From: Roseihalotalea indica
GTDB taxonomy: Bacteria > Bacteroidota > Bacteroidia > Cytophagales > Cyclobacteriaceae
DNA: 64,000 bases
Direction: 5' to 3'
Assembly (NCBI RefSeq): GCF_022458895.1
Contig: NZ_JAINFL010000001.1
Location: forward strand, 434,001 to 498,000
Below, piece by piece: positions 26,565 to 35,782 of this stretch. The notes beneath the pieces were generated by a model that ran no database searches, was not told the origin of the DNA, and worked only from the letters and a program-made list of their open reading frames with translations. Within the stretch, counting starts at the first letter, position 1. Each line of letters opens with the position of its first letter. The position numbers and the translations under genes are program-made.

Positions 26565-28127
26565 ATGAATTATAAATTCACGTATAAGTCACAGCTTGAG
26601 CGAAGAACCTTTAATCAAAAACTAAATAAGTTCTTTTCTGATATTTTATTCTATCTGTATAGGAGTTGGCTGTTTAAGAAAATGAAGTTAGATAGAAATG
26701 GTTCTCTTAAATCGCTTTTAGAATATAATGAGGATAGAAAAACTATTAAGAGCGATCAATATATCTTACCAGATAATCTAAATTTTAGTGTCTTCAGTAT
26801 TACTTTTTTAGATTGTATTCAGATAGAGGACTCAAATAGGCTAAAAAAGCGCTTGCTCAAGACTGTATCTCAATATAAGCACATTCCCTATAAAGATCCT
26901 TCCAGGGAGTTGAGGCAATCTTTTGATAAATTTGATTCTGCTTATAAAACCACTTCCTGGGGGAATCTCTTTGATAACAGTACAAAAGGCAGTGAAGAGT
27001 TAGATCTAATAGATCGTATTTCCTATGGATATATTAAGGGGGAAGAATCTCATTTTATTTTGACTTACACAGTCTATCCATCTAAGAAGTTTCAAGCCCT
27101 GTTTGATCAGTCATTAAGAACTGAGGTAACGAAGGAGTCAGAAATTATTTTTAAATCTTTTAAACAAATTATAAAAAATAAGAAGCTTTCCACATCTGTT
27201 AGCTTTAGGTATAAAAAACCAAGTTACTGGACAGAAAAAATATTAAACGAAATCAACTTTCAACTAAAGTCAAAAGTATTATCCGGTCTCAAATTCGGAA
27301 TATTTAATAGCAGAAATGATGTCTTGTTTCCTCGAATTATAACTTTTGAATATGACAAAAATGAGTTTGCCAGTTATAAAAATGATTTGTTTCAAAAGCT
27401 GAATATAAATAGACATGAGCATTATAGTAACTGTGATACTATTTTTACCCTTAAAGATGTGGATTACTCTAAAACGCCTTCAGCTAGTATTGAGTTGTTC
27501 TTTCCACTTAAATCTGATGAAGAAAAGAGAAAAGATCAGTTTAACGACACTTCACAATTATCTGTAAGTTATACTCAGGCAATTGCACCATTGTGGATGG
27601 TAATGAATGTAGCATCTTTAAATAAACAGAACCTCATTTCCTTGCAAAGGAAAATCTTTGTCTACATTAGAAAAAATAAAGTCTCAATGTTTTTAAACAA
27701 AGCAATTAAATTAAAAAATAAGCTTTTACTAGAATGGATAGAATTTGAAAGATTAAGAGAAGATTTTTCTACTAAGTTTTTTTCAAATGATTTATTGATT
27801 TTTAATGGAATACCTGATGCCAAAAACGCTCCTCGGTCAGAAGAAGAAGAGCCAGCAGAATATAAGATGAGCTTGGCAAGATACTCAAAGTATCTTAGCT
27901 TGGATATTAAAAAATCATTTGAAAAGCTTCTCGATCTTTTCAAGCATGTTAGCGAAGACAATTCTGTAAGAGCAAATATGCAATTGCAAAGGCTCTTATT
28001 ATGGATAGCAATTATTGGAGTAGTATTAGCAATTTATGGGACTAACAGTGAATGGTTTAACTTATGGATTAAAAATTATTTAAGTAGATTAGATGTACAA
28101 ATTCCGAGAACACCAACGCAGAATTAA
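26565..28127 (+). CDS. Unknown protein with C-terminal membrane anchor, AT-rich gene
   Basis: 520 residues; I do not recognise a family. The protein is rich in Lys, Phe, Ser and Asn. One hydrophobic helix near the C-terminus (LLLWIAIIGVVLAIYG, ~residues 485-500) is followed by EWFNLWIKNYLSRLDVQ, so a large N-terminal cytoplasmic domain with a tail anchor is likely. A helical region with an acidic stretch (RSEEEEPAEY) precedes the anchor. Base composition is clearly lower in GC than the flanking housekeeping genes, a sign of transfer, and a toxin-antitoxin pair follows. This context resembles defence or mobile islands, but no catalytic motif supports a function. Confidence 0.7.
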   Translation: MNYKFTYKSQLERRTFNQKLNKFFSDILFYLYRSWLFKKMKLDRNGSLKSLLEYNEDRKTIKSDQYILPDNLNFSVFSITFLDCIQIEDSNRLKKRLLKTVSQYKHIPYKDPSRELRQSFDKFDSAYKTTSWGNLFDNSTKGSEELDLIDRISYGYIKGEESHFILTYTVYPSKKFQALFDQSLRTEVTKESEIIFKSFKQIIKNKKLSTSVSFRYKKPSYWTEKILNEINFQLKSKVLSGLKFGIFNSRNDVLFPRIITFEYDKNEFASYKNDLFQKLNINRHEHYSNCDTIFTLKDVDYSKTPSASIELFFPLKSDEEKRKDQFNDTSQLSVSYTQAIAPLWMVMNVASLNKQNLISLQRKIFVYIRKNKVSMFLNKAIKLKNKLLLEWIEFERLREDFSTKFFSNDLLIFNGIPDAKNAPRSEEEEPAEYKMSLARYSKYLSLDIKKSFEKLLDLFKHVSEDNSVRANMQLQRLLLWIAIIGVVLAIYGTNSEWFNLWIKNYLSRLDVQIPRTPTQN

Positions 28128-28228
28128 TAATATAAAATCTGTATCGTTTACTAAAAGGCTTAAATCTGTAGAGAAAATACTTTTACCTATATAAAAGTTG
28201 AATACAACACCTAAATGATCACAATAGA

Positions 28229-28247
28229 AACGCAATTATCAAGCGTT
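28229..28247 (+). promoter_or_regulatory. Inverted repeat upstream of the toxin-antitoxin genes
   Basis: AACGC and GCGTT are separated by 9 nt, ending 8 nt before the antitoxin start codon. Type II toxin-antitoxin loci are commonly autoregulated through such sites, so this is an operator candidate; the arms are only 5 bp. Confidence 0.3.
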
Positions 28248-28255
28248 AAAAACTT

Positions 28256-28483
28256 ATGAAAACAATAAACATCGACTTACCCAATAATTTAGATTTCAAT
28301 GAAACGGAAATAAAAATCATATTAGCGGGGGAGCTATATGAAAGAGAGAAACTTACATTGGGACAAGCCGCAGATATGGCTGGTCTAAGTAAAAGAGCAT
28401 TTATTGAGATTATGGGTAAATATGGGTTTTCTGTCTTTAGCCAATCTACCGATGATTTAATCTCTGATATTGAAAATGCCTGA
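28256..28483 (+). CDS. UPF0175 family antitoxin
   Basis: 75 residues. The pattern LAGELYEREKLTLGQAADMAGLSKRAFIEIMGKYGFSVF is the UPF0175 helix-turn-helix-like core; these proteins are found almost always beside DUF3368 PIN-domain toxins. The N-terminal strand MKTINIDLPNNLDF suits dimerisation. It overlaps the toxin gene by 8 nt (ATGCCTGA), so the two are translationally coupled. Presumed roles are binding the toxin and repressing the operon. Confidence 0.87.
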   Translation: MKTINIDLPNNLDFNETEIKIILAGELYEREKLTLGQAADMAGLSKRAFIEIMGKYGFSVFSQSTDDLISDIENA

Positions 28484-28937
28484 GAACAATGTCATAATTT
28501 CTGATACAAGTTGCCTTATCCTTTTGGATAAAATTGGGCAACTAGAACTGTTAAAAGGTGTATATCAGAGAATTATTATCACACCTGAAATTCTCAATGA
28601 ATTTGGCAAAGACCTTCCTGACTGGATTGTCGTAGAAAGGCCCAAAGATCACTCTATTCAACAAGTCCTCGAGCAGACGCTGGATGTTGGAGAAGCAAGT
28701 GCTATTGCGTTAGCTTTTCAATTTCCGAATGCTACATTGATCATCGACGACCTTAAGGCCAGGAAAGTCGGTAAGGGATTAAAACTTAAATTTACTGGGA
28801 CATTAGGAGTAATTGTTAAAGCTAAGGAGAAGGGAGTGATTAAAAGTATCAAGCCAATCATCAAGAAGCTAACTCAAACTGATTTCAGGATCTCAGAAAA
28901 TGTTATTAAGGAAATATTGAAAAGATCAGGTGAGTAG
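28476..28937 (+). CDS. DUF3368 PIN-like toxin
   Basis: 153 residues from the ATG at 28476 (a TTG two codons earlier is also in frame). The PIN-like fold is visible from its acidic residues: IISDTSCLILLDKIGQLELL, DVGEASAIALAF and TLIIDDLKARKVGKGL, then FTGTLGVIVKAKEKG, the DUF3368 signature. PIN toxins are Mg-dependent endoribonucleases. It pairs with the overlapping UPF0175 gene. The module is in the AT-rich island upstream of thrB, so it was probably acquired. Confidence 0.87.
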   Translation: MPENNVIISDTSCLILLDKIGQLELLKGVYQRIIITPEILNEFGKDLPDWIVVERPKDHSIQQVLEQTLDVGEASAIALAFQFPNATLIIDDLKARKVGKGLKLKFTGTLGVIVKAKEKGVIKSIKPIIKKLTQTDFRISENVIKEILKRSGE

Positions 28938-28987
28938 CCTCTCTTACTCATTATAGAACACTCTCTCCCTTTTCTAATAGATTCTCG

Positions 28988-28995
28988 TATTTTTG
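28988..28995 (+). promoter_or_regulatory. Promoter -7 box for thrB
   Basis: TATTTTTG matches TAnnTTTG exactly. It covers the TTG at 28993, so that codon cannot be the thrB start if this promoter is real; transcription would start near 29001-29003, just before the TTG at 29020. Confidence 0.5.
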
Positions 28996-29019
28996 CCCTT
29001 CGTTAAAAAGAAACACTCT

Positions 29020-29973
29020 TTGGATAAGTCAATTCGGGTATTTGCACCGGCCACGGTCGCCAATGTGGCTTGTGGGTTTGATATTATGGGATTCGCCATC
29101 GACAGTCCCGGTGATGAGGTAGTGATGCGCTTAAGTGATCGCCCAGGCGTGGTCATTGAAAAAATTATTGGTGATGAAGGAAAGCTGCCGCTTGATCCGG
29201 ATAAGAATACGGTGAGCATTGTGGTAAAACAGCTGCTGGAGCAGGTAGGTTCGCAGTACGGTGCACGTATTATATTGTATAAGAATATGCCGCTCGGTAG
29301 CGGGCTAGGTTCCAGTGCCGCCAGTGCCGTGGCCGGTTTACACGCAGTGAATGAACTGCTTACCCAATATGAGCCGAAAAAGGCGATGAAGCGGCGGGAA
29401 GACTTGCTACCGTTTGCCATGGAAGGAGAGCGTCTGGCCTGCGGCTCAGCTCATGCCGATAATGTGGCTCCGGCCCTGTTAGGTGGTTTCGTTCTCGTTC
29501 GTAGTTATAATCCGCTGGATGTAATCCGGGTACCTACTCCCGAAGGCTTGTTTGCCACCGTCATTCACCCGCACGTAGAGGTGCAGACCCGCGATGCCCG
29601 TAGCATCCTGCGCAAGCAGATATCTCTCAAAGATGCCACCATTCAGTGGGGCAACACGGCCGGACTGATTGCCGGGCTATGGCAGGGTGATTTTGAACTG
29701 ATCGGTCGGTCCATGCAGGATGTAATTGTTGAACCCATTCGCTCTCTACTCATCCCTGGTTTTGACAGTGTGAAAGCCAGTGCTATGGCTGCCGGAGCTT
29801 TGGGCTGCGGCATATCCGGCTCCGGCCCCTCCATCTTTGCGCTCAGCAAAAACCGTCGGGTAGCTGAGGAAGTCGGGAGAAAAATGCAGAATACCTTTGG
29901 GGCTCTCAACATCGATAGCGACCTTTACGTCTCTGGCATTAATCAAGAAGGGCCTAGAGTGGTAGAAGGGTAA
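29020..29973 (+). CDS. thrB: Homoserine kinase, TTG start
   Basis: 317 residues from a TTG at 29020 (MDKSIRVFAPATVANVACGFD), which matches the family N-terminus and lies downstream of the promoter box; a second TTG at 28993 overlaps that box. ThrB phosphorylates homoserine in threonine synthesis. GHMP kinase motifs are visible: PATVANVACGFDIMGFA at the N-terminus, the ATP loop PLGSGLGSSAASAVAG, and GALGCGISGSGPSIFAL near the C-terminus. thrC follows 82 nt later. thrA, its usual upstream partner, is not next to it; the AT-rich island is there instead. Confidence 0.95.
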   Translation: MDKSIRVFAPATVANVACGFDIMGFAIDSPGDEVVMRLSDRPGVVIEKIIGDEGKLPLDPDKNTVSIVVKQLLEQVGSQYGARIILYKNMPLGSGLGSSAASAVAGLHAVNELLTQYEPKKAMKRREDLLPFAMEGERLACGSAHADNVAPALLGGFVLVRSYNPLDVIRVPTPEGLFATVIHPHVEVQTRDARSILRKQISLKDATIQWGNTAGLIAGLWQGDFELIGRSMQDVIVEPIRSLLIPGFDSVKASAMAAGALGCGISGSGPSIFALSKNRRVAEEVGRKMQNTFGALNIDSDLYVSGINQEGPRVVEG

Positions 29974-30055
29974 ACGGAGAAGGGTGAACGGAAGCCGGAG
30001 ACAGAGCAATTATCCACTCAAAAATTTAACAATCAGCAATTGAACAATCTACCCC
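29974..30055. repeat. Degenerate intergenic repeat tract between thrB and thrC
   Basis: A GGTGAACGGAAGCCGGAGAC-like purine tract followed by AATTTAACAATCAGCAATTG, the same two-part order as at 8519-8620. Neither part shows a stable hairpin or coding potential. Confidence 0.35.
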
Positions 30056-31408
30056 ATGCAACTATATAGTACCAACGATACATCACGATCTCAAACCGTT
30101 TCTTTTCAGGAAGCAGTGTTTCAGAGTATGCCAGCCGATAAAGGGTTGTATATGCCCACAGAGCTTCCGGTACTGGATGATTCTTTCTTTGATGAGATTG
30201 AAAAATTTACCTTTCCCGAGATTGCCTTTCAGGTGGCTTCGGCTTTGCTGGAAGACGAAATTCCGGCCCTGAAACTGCGGGAACTGATCAATGATGCCAT
30301 CAGCTTTCCGGCTCCGGTGGCTACGCTCGATGATGAAATTCACGTGCTGGAGTTGTTTCATGGTCCTACCTTAGCATTCAAAGACTTCGGGGCTCGTTTC
30401 ATGGCCCGCACCATGTCCTGGTTTTTGCAGCAATCACCTCAGGCAGACGAACGAACTATTCTGGTCGCTACTTCCGGAGATACGGGAAGTGCCGTGGCGC
30501 AAGGGTTCTTAAACGTGCCGGGCATTAAAGTAGTGTTGTTGTATCCGAAAGGGAAAGTGAGCGAAATTCAAGAGAAGCAACTCACCACTGTAGGAAACAA
30601 CGTGAGTGCCCTGGAGGTATCCGGTACTTTTGATGATTGCCAGCGGATGGTGAAAGAGGCATTTCTGGATCAGCCGTTACGCCAGCAAGTGGCACTCTCA
30701 TCTGCCAATTCTATCAACATCAGCCGCCTGATTCCTCAGTCGTTTTACTACTTCAATGCCTACGCCCAACTTAAGCGCGACCTTGCATTTAACCCCGATT
30801 GGCCTCTGGTTTTCTCCGTACCCAGCGGGAACTTCGGCAACCTTTGCGGCGGACTGATTGCCAAACAAATGGGCCTACCCATTGACCATATTGTGGCGGC
30901 GACTAATGCCAATGATGTGGTGCCGGAGTATCTGGAAACCGGAAAATTCACTCCGCGCTCGTCGGTGCAAACCATCTCCAATGCTATGGATGTAGGCAAC
31001 CCGAGCAATTTTGCCCGCTTGCAGGCATTCTATCATTATGCCGGGTCGGATGACGAGCTGCTAACTTCCATTCAGGAAGACATTACCGGCAACCGTTATT
31101 CGGATGATGCCACCAAACAGGCGATTCGGGAGGTGTACGAAAAGTACTTTGGCTACACCATGTGCCCTCATACTGCGGTAGGTTACCTCGGCTTGCAGGA
31201 TTACCTGAATCGACAGTCTATTAGAGTAAACGGAGTTGTGCTGGCTACGGCACATCCGGCAAAATTTAAAGATACAGTAGAGGAAGCCATTGGTGAGAAA
31301 ATTCCGATGCCTGAATCTTTACAAGCCGTCCTTGAGCAACCCAAAAACGCGCAGTCCATTCTCCCGGAATACGAAGCCCTAAAATCCTATCTGCTGGATA
31401 ACGCCTGA
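30056..31408 (+). CDS. thrC: Threonine synthase
   Basis: 450 residues. A PLP enzyme that converts O-phosphohomoserine to threonine. The N-terminal signature QLYSTNDTSRSQTVSFQEAV and MPADKGLYMP are typical, and the PLP lysine lies in HGPTLAFKDFGARFM. TSGDTGSAVAQGF binds the cofactor phosphate, and FSVPSGNFGNLCGGLIA is also conserved. It completes the thrB-thrC pair. 82 nt of repeat-like sequence separates it from thrB. Confidence 0.96.
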   Translation: MQLYSTNDTSRSQTVSFQEAVFQSMPADKGLYMPTELPVLDDSFFDEIEKFTFPEIAFQVASALLEDEIPALKLRELINDAISFPAPVATLDDEIHVLELFHGPTLAFKDFGARFMARTMSWFLQQSPQADERTILVATSGDTGSAVAQGFLNVPGIKVVLLYPKGKVSEIQEKQLTTVGNNVSALEVSGTFDDCQRMVKEAFLDQPLRQQVALSSANSINISRLIPQSFYYFNAYAQLKRDLAFNPDWPLVFSVPSGNFGNLCGGLIAKQMGLPIDHIVAATNANDVVPEYLETGKFTPRSSVQTISNAMDVGNPSNFARLQAFYHYAGSDDELLTSIQEDITGNRYSDDATKQAIREVYEKYFGYTMCPHTAVGYLGLQDYLNRQSIRVNGVVLATAHPAKFKDTVEEAIGEKIPMPESLQAVLEQPKNAQSILPEYEALKSYLLDNA

Positions 31409-31594
31409 TTTTAAGGTTTGATAAATTTTCGGATGATAATCTTAGAGAGTTCAGGAGTGCGCCCATTCAATTAAATACCCCTTTTCTTAAAGGGGATACA
31501 GTGATTTGCTTTATTTGATATATTTTTTTCAATAAAACTACCTTATTAGCATAAATATTCGTAAAATAAATTCGCTTGTATAAAAGTGAATGCG

Positions 31595-31602
31595 GATATT
31601 TG
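31595..31602 (+). promoter_or_regulatory. Possible -7 box for ppc
   Basis: GATATTTG differs from TAnnTTTG at one position. A TTG at 31576-31578 could be the -33 element, with a slightly short spacing (16 nt). It would give a ~60-nt leader before ppc. The 259-nt gap also holds a CCCCTTT-TCTT-AAAGGGG hairpin (31478-31495) that lacks a T-tract. Confidence 0.25.
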
Positions 31603-31667
31603 CAGTATGATTTTTCCGTCCCCAATTTTTATACGGACAGTGTCAACCATATCCTAACCCTACTACT

Positions 31668-34412
31668 ATGCTGGTAACTGATGCTTCTATTGATGTAGAA
31701 AAAGTAGAAAGTGATGCCCTTTTCTTAAATGATTCCCTAAGAACAGTACTAAAGTCTTTGGGCGAGTCACAGTTGGCCGATGCCTTAGAGCAGGAGCCGA
31801 AAATGATGGATGTGAACATCGTTCGCTTATATACCACTTACTTTCAGTGCCTGAATCTGGTGGAAGAAAATGCTACCGTACAGTACCGGCGCCGCTTAGA
31901 AACCGAAGTAGGGCTGGACCGAATCTCCGGTTTATGGGCCAAGGCGTTTCGGCAGCTATCCGATGAAGGCTTTACCGAACAGGAAATTGCCCAGCGAATT
32001 GCCGGAGTACGTATTGAACCGGTACTCACGGCCCACCCTACCGAAGCCAAGCGAGCCACTGTTTTACGTCATCTGCGCGAACTCTACCTTCTCCTCGTAC
32101 GCCGGGAAAACCCCGTCTGGACGCCTCAGGAGCAGCAAAGCATTTGGGAGTCTATCCAGAATCAGTTAGAAATTTTATGGCGGACCGGAGAAATCTTTCT
32201 GGAGAAACCCACCGTTTCGGCTGAGTTGCGTAACATGATGCACTACCTCACGCGGGTGTTTCCTCGGAGCCTCCCGCTGGTAGATCGCCGCCTTCGCGAT
32301 GCCTGGGCATACGCTGGGTTTGATCCGAAAAAACTGGATGACTACCGGAGCCTGCCTCAGATTCAGTTTGGTAACTGGGTGGGTGGTGATCGGGATGGAC
32401 ACCCTTTCGTAACGGCTGATGTTACGCAGCAGACTCTTTATGAGCTTCGCCGCAACGCTTTGCTGATTCACGCTCAGGCATTGGAGGCACTGTCTGCCAA
32501 ACTTAGCTTTTCTATAACACGAAATGCCATTCCGGTTCGGTTACAGGAGAAACTGGAGGATATGAGCGAGCGGATTGGTGATGAAGCAACCCCTTCGCTG
32601 GCCCGAAATCCGAACGAGCCCTGGCGACAATTGGTAAACCTGATGCGGTTGTGCGTTCCGTTGGACGTACACGGCGATCTGGATGAGAAACCGTACACCT
32701 ACCTGCGGAGCTTTGAGCTGTTAGACGATCTTATTTTATTGATGGAGACCCTCGAGGAGGTGAATGCGCACTCCATCGTCCGCAGCGAAGTAGAACCCTT
32801 GCTGCGAAAGCTACAGGCATTTGGCTTCCATCTGGCTGCTCTTGATATTCGGCAGAATAGTGCCTTTCATGATAAAGCCGTCACGCAACTGTTGCAGGCT
32901 TCCGCTATTCCGGCTGATGAGTTGCCGGATGCAGATTACGCCAACTGGACGGAAGAGCAGCGATTGGCATTTCTGGAGCGTGAGTTGCAGTCGGCCCGTC
33001 CGTTTACCCAGGCAGAAGCTCCTTTACCCAAAGAGGCAGCGTCGGTCCTGGGTTGCTATCGCGTAGTTCATGCATTCATCCAACGCTACGGCACCCGGGG
33101 ACTAGGCTCACTGATCGTAAGCATGACTCGCAGTGTATCTGATCTCCTGACGGTTTATCTGCTCGGGCGCGAAGCAGGGCTGGTATTTCTGGGAGAAGAA
33201 GGCTTGGTAAGTCAGCTTCCGGTGGTGCCCTTGTTTGAAACCATTGAAGACTTGCAGGGCAGTCCGGCTATTCTGGAAAAATTTCTTCAGCACCCCATTA
33301 CCAAACGCAGCCTGGCTTATCAGCAGGAGCAAGATCAGGCTTCCCAGCCCGTGCAGCAAGTAATGGTGGGGTACAGCGATAGTAACAAAGACGGTGGTAT
33401 TCTGGCCAGCCTTTGGAACGTGAACCGGGGTCAGAAAAATCTAACTGCGGTTGGGAAACGTTGTGGGGTGCGAATCCGCTACTTTCACGGGCGGGGAGGT
33501 ACGGTGAGCCGGGGCGGAGGACCTAACCACCGCTTTCTGGAATCCTTGCCGCACCACAGTTTGGAAGGTGATTTGCGCCTGACCGAGCAGGGAGAAACTA
33601 TTGCCCAGAAGTACGCTAACCTGATCACCAGCTCCTACCATCTGGAACTGTTGCTGGCCGGTACTACTAAAGCCACTGTCCGCCAGCACGACAAGGAATT
33701 GCAGGATCATCCGCTGGACCCTATCATGGATTATCTGGCGGAGGTCAGTAGTAAGCATTACGGAAACCTGATTCAGGCCGAGGGATTCATGGATTTTTAC
33801 GCTCAGGCTACTCCCATTGATGTGATAGAAGCTAGCCGGATTGGCTCTCGTCCGGCCCGACGTACCGGGCAGCGCACTCTGGATGATCTGCGGGCCATTC
33901 CCTGGGTATTTAGCTGGAGTCAGGCTCGTTTCTTTCTGTCTGCCTGGTACGGGGTAGGAACCGCGCTGAGCCGCCTGAAAAGCGAACGGCCCGATGACTT
34001 TGCCTTGCTGAGCGAGCAGGCCATTGCCTACGCTCCCTTCCGGTATATCCTGACCAATGCCAGCTCGGCGGTGCTAATGGCCGATGAAACCACTATGCAT
34101 CTGTACGCTTCATTAGTAGAAGACGCTGACCTGCGCGACCGGTTTATGCGGATGGTTTTGGATGAACTGACTAAAACCCGCACGCTGATTGAGGAAATTT
34201 ACGGCACCAAGATTGACGAACGTCGCCCTCGTATTGCCAAAATGCTTTCCATGCGAGAGCCTAAATTAGCGGCTTTGCATCGGCACCAGATTGAGCAGAT
34301 CCGAAGCTGGCGCGCCCTAAAAGCATCGGGCGAGGATACCGATGAAGAAGTGTTGATGGATCTGCTGCTCACCGTGAACGCGATCTCCGGAGGTATTAAA
34401 GCCACAGGATAA
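31668..34412 (+). CDS. ppc: Phosphoenolpyruvate carboxylase
   Basis: 914 residues, normal for the bacterial form. It carboxylates phosphoenolpyruvate to oxaloacetate, refilling the TCA cycle and feeding aspartate-family amino acids such as threonine, which fits its position after thrBC. Catalytic regions are visible: EPVLTAHPTEAKRATVL (catalytic His), GNWVGGDRDGHPFVT, MVGYSDSNKDGGILAS (catalytic Lys), FHGRGGTVSRGGGPNHR and the C-terminal LLLTVNAISGGIKATG ending in Gly, conserved in the family. It ends in a strong terminator. Confidence 0.97.
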   Translation: MLVTDASIDVEKVESDALFLNDSLRTVLKSLGESQLADALEQEPKMMDVNIVRLYTTYFQCLNLVEENATVQYRRRLETEVGLDRISGLWAKAFRQLSDEGFTEQEIAQRIAGVRIEPVLTAHPTEAKRATVLRHLRELYLLLVRRENPVWTPQEQQSIWESIQNQLEILWRTGEIFLEKPTVSAELRNMMHYLTRVFPRSLPLVDRRLRDAWAYAGFDPKKLDDYRSLPQIQFGNWVGGDRDGHPFVTADVTQQTLYELRRNALLIHAQALEALSAKLSFSITRNAIPVRLQEKLEDMSERIGDEATPSLARNPNEPWRQLVNLMRLCVPLDVHGDLDEKPYTYLRSFELLDDLILLMETLEEVNAHSIVRSEVEPLLRKLQAFGFHLAALDIRQNSAFHDKAVTQLLQASAIPADELPDADYANWTEEQRLAFLERELQSARPFTQAEAPLPKEAASVLGCYRVVHAFIQRYGTRGLGSLIVSMTRSVSDLLTVYLLGREAGLVFLGEEGLVSQLPVVPLFETIEDLQGSPAILEKFLQHPITKRSLAYQQEQDQASQPVQQVMVGYSDSNKDGGILASLWNVNRGQKNLTAVGKRCGVRIRYFHGRGGTVSRGGGPNHRFLESLPHHSLEGDLRLTEQGETIAQKYANLITSSYHLELLLAGTTKATVRQHDKELQDHPLDPIMDYLAEVSSKHYGNLIQAEGFMDFYAQATPIDVIEASRIGSRPARRTGQRTLDDLRAIPWVFSWSQARFFLSAWYGVGTALSRLKSERPDDFALLSEQAIAYAPFRYILTNASSAVLMADETTMHLYASLVEDADLRDRFMRMVLDELTKTRTLIEEIYGTKIDERRPRIAKMLSMREPKLAALHRHQIEQIRSWRALKASGEDTDEEVLMDLLLTVNAISGGIKATG

Positions 34413-34431
34413 GCGAAGACAAAGACCAACA

Positions 34432-34466
34432 AAAAAGGGTTTGACTACATCGCCAAACCCTTTTTC
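34432..34466 (+). terminator. Rho-independent terminator between ppc and fba
   Basis: Perfect 12-bp stem AAAAAGGGTTTG (34432-34443) / CAAACCCTTTTT (34454-34465) with a 10-nt loop. It begins 19 nt after the ppc stop codon. The A and T runs on both sides mean it could work on both strands, for ppc and for the convergent fba. Confidence 0.88.
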
Positions 34467-34510
34467 AGTTTAATTTGAATTATGGTTTAAATCTACTTTC
34501 AGTCTTAAAC

Positions 34511-34619
34511 TGGGAAACCTTGCTGTCTGAGCGTAGCGAGTTTCAAGGTTTCCTAGATTTTTTGCCTACTTTTTCATCAATGGAAAAAGTAGGAGCCTGC
34601 CCGGCTTGAGGGCGAAGGC
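34511..34619. repeat. Dispersed structured repeat, copy 1
   Basis: About 109 nt with three consecutive hairpins: GGAAACCTTG/CAAGGTTTCC (34513-34522 with 34544-34553), CCTACTTTTTC/GAAAAAGTAGG (34565-34575 with 34583-34593) and GCCC/GGGC around GGCTTGA (34599-34613). A second copy lies at 50298-50399. Differences between the copies fall in paired positions and keep the stems, so structure appears to be under selection. Confidence 0.75.
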
Positions 34620-34692
34620 TTTTAAAACAAAAAATTTATTAGATTTTACTATCGTAATCTAAAGCGAAACTCACATTGAGTTTAACATATAA

Positions 34693-35760
34693 TCAGGCAT
34701 TAGAGCCTATCGCGTTCAAATCTTCAAACGCTTCGGTCAATCGCTTTACAAAGCTCTTTTCAGCTTCGCGCAGCCACACCCGAGGGTCATAAATTTTCTT
34801 GTTTGGCTTATCATCTCCTTCCGGATTACCAATCTGCGCTTGCAGGTAGCCTTTCTTGTCTTCGTAGTAATTACGAACACCATCCCAGAAAGCCCATTGC
34901 AGGTCGGTATCAATATTCATCTTAATAACTCCATAGCCAATCGCTTCCCGGATCTCGGCTTGCGTAGAGCCTGAACCACCGTGGAATACGAAGTACACTG
35001 GCTTGGTAGCAGTACTGTGTTTTTCCTCAATAAATTTCTGAGAATCACGCAGGATGGTAGGAGTCAGTTTTACGTTACCGGGCTTGTAAACGCCGTGCAC
35101 ATTACCAAAGGCAGCAGCCACTGTAAATCGGTCCCCAACCTTTTTTAGCTCCTCGTAGGTATAAGAAACTTCTTCCGGTTGGGTATACAGTTTAGAGGCA
35201 TCTACATGGGTGTTGTCTACGCCATCTTCCTCACCGCCGGTCACTCCCAACTCCACTTCAAGACCCATACCCAGCGCATTCATTCGCTCGAAGTATTTCT
35301 TACTGGTTTCTACGTTTTCTTCCAGATGCTCTTCGGAAAGGTCTAGCATGTGTGAGCTAAACAAGGGTTGCTTGTGCTGCTCGTAGTATGCTTCTCCGGC
35401 ATCCAGCAGTCCGTCTATCCAGGGCAATAATTTCTTGGCGGCATGGTCGGTATGCAGAATGACTGGCACTCCGTAGTGCTTGGCCATGGTGTGTACGTGC
35501 TGGGCTCCGGCAATGGCTCCGGCAATAGAGGCCTGCTGATTGTCATTGCTCAGTCCCTTTCCGGCCATAAAGGCAGCACCGGAATTGGAGAACTGTATGA
35601 TAATGGCCGACTGTGCTTCCCGGGCCGTTTCTAAGGCAGCATTAATGGTATTGCTGCTGATGACGTTAGCCGCAGGTAAGGCAAATTGCTTTTCCTTAGC
35701 GTACTCGTAAAATTCTAACAACGTATCACCGTAAAGTACACCGGGTTCAAACTTTTTCAT
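34693..35760 (-). CDS. fbaA: Class II fructose-1,6-bisphosphate aldolase
   Basis: 355 residues, class IIA length. Zn-dependent cleavage and formation of fructose-1,6-bisphosphate in glycolysis and gluconeogenesis. Visible are PVILHTDHAAKKLLPW (zinc-ligand His and catalytic Asp), the ELGVTGGEEDGVDN insert loop, YFVFHGGSGSTQAEI (phosphate and metal site) and GVIKMNIDTDLQWAFW. It is convergent with ppc, which shares the terminator region. Its leader contains a terminator-like hairpin 23 nt before the start codon (35783-35805), suggesting control by premature termination. Confidence 0.96.
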   Translation of the reverse strand: MKKFEPGVLYGDTLLEFYEYAKEKQFALPAANVISSNTINAALETAREAQSAIIIQFSNSGAAFMAGKGLSNDNQQASIAGAIAGAQHVHTMAKHYGVPVILHTDHAAKKLLPWIDGLLDAGEAYYEQHKQPLFSSHMLDLSEEHLEENVETSKKYFERMNALGMGLEVELGVTGGEEDGVDNTHVDASKLYTQPEEVSYTYEELKKVGDRFTVAAAFGNVHGVYKPGNVKLTPTILRDSQKFIEEKHSTATKPVYFVFHGGSGSTQAEIREAIGYGVIKMNIDTDLQWAFWDGVRNYYEDKKGYLQAQIGNPEGDDKPNKKIYDPRVWLREAEKSFVKRLTEAFEDLNAIGSNA

Positions 35761-35782
35761 AAGGTTCAGGGTAAAATGGTCT

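Noticed and set aside
28993..29019. Longer thrB N-terminus
   Set aside because: The TTG overlaps a perfect promoter box and the added residues (PFVKKKHS) are not family-like.
31478..31495. CCCCTTT-TCTT-AAAGGGG hairpin as thrC terminator
   Set aside because: No T-tract follows it on either strand; noted only within the ppc promoter entry.
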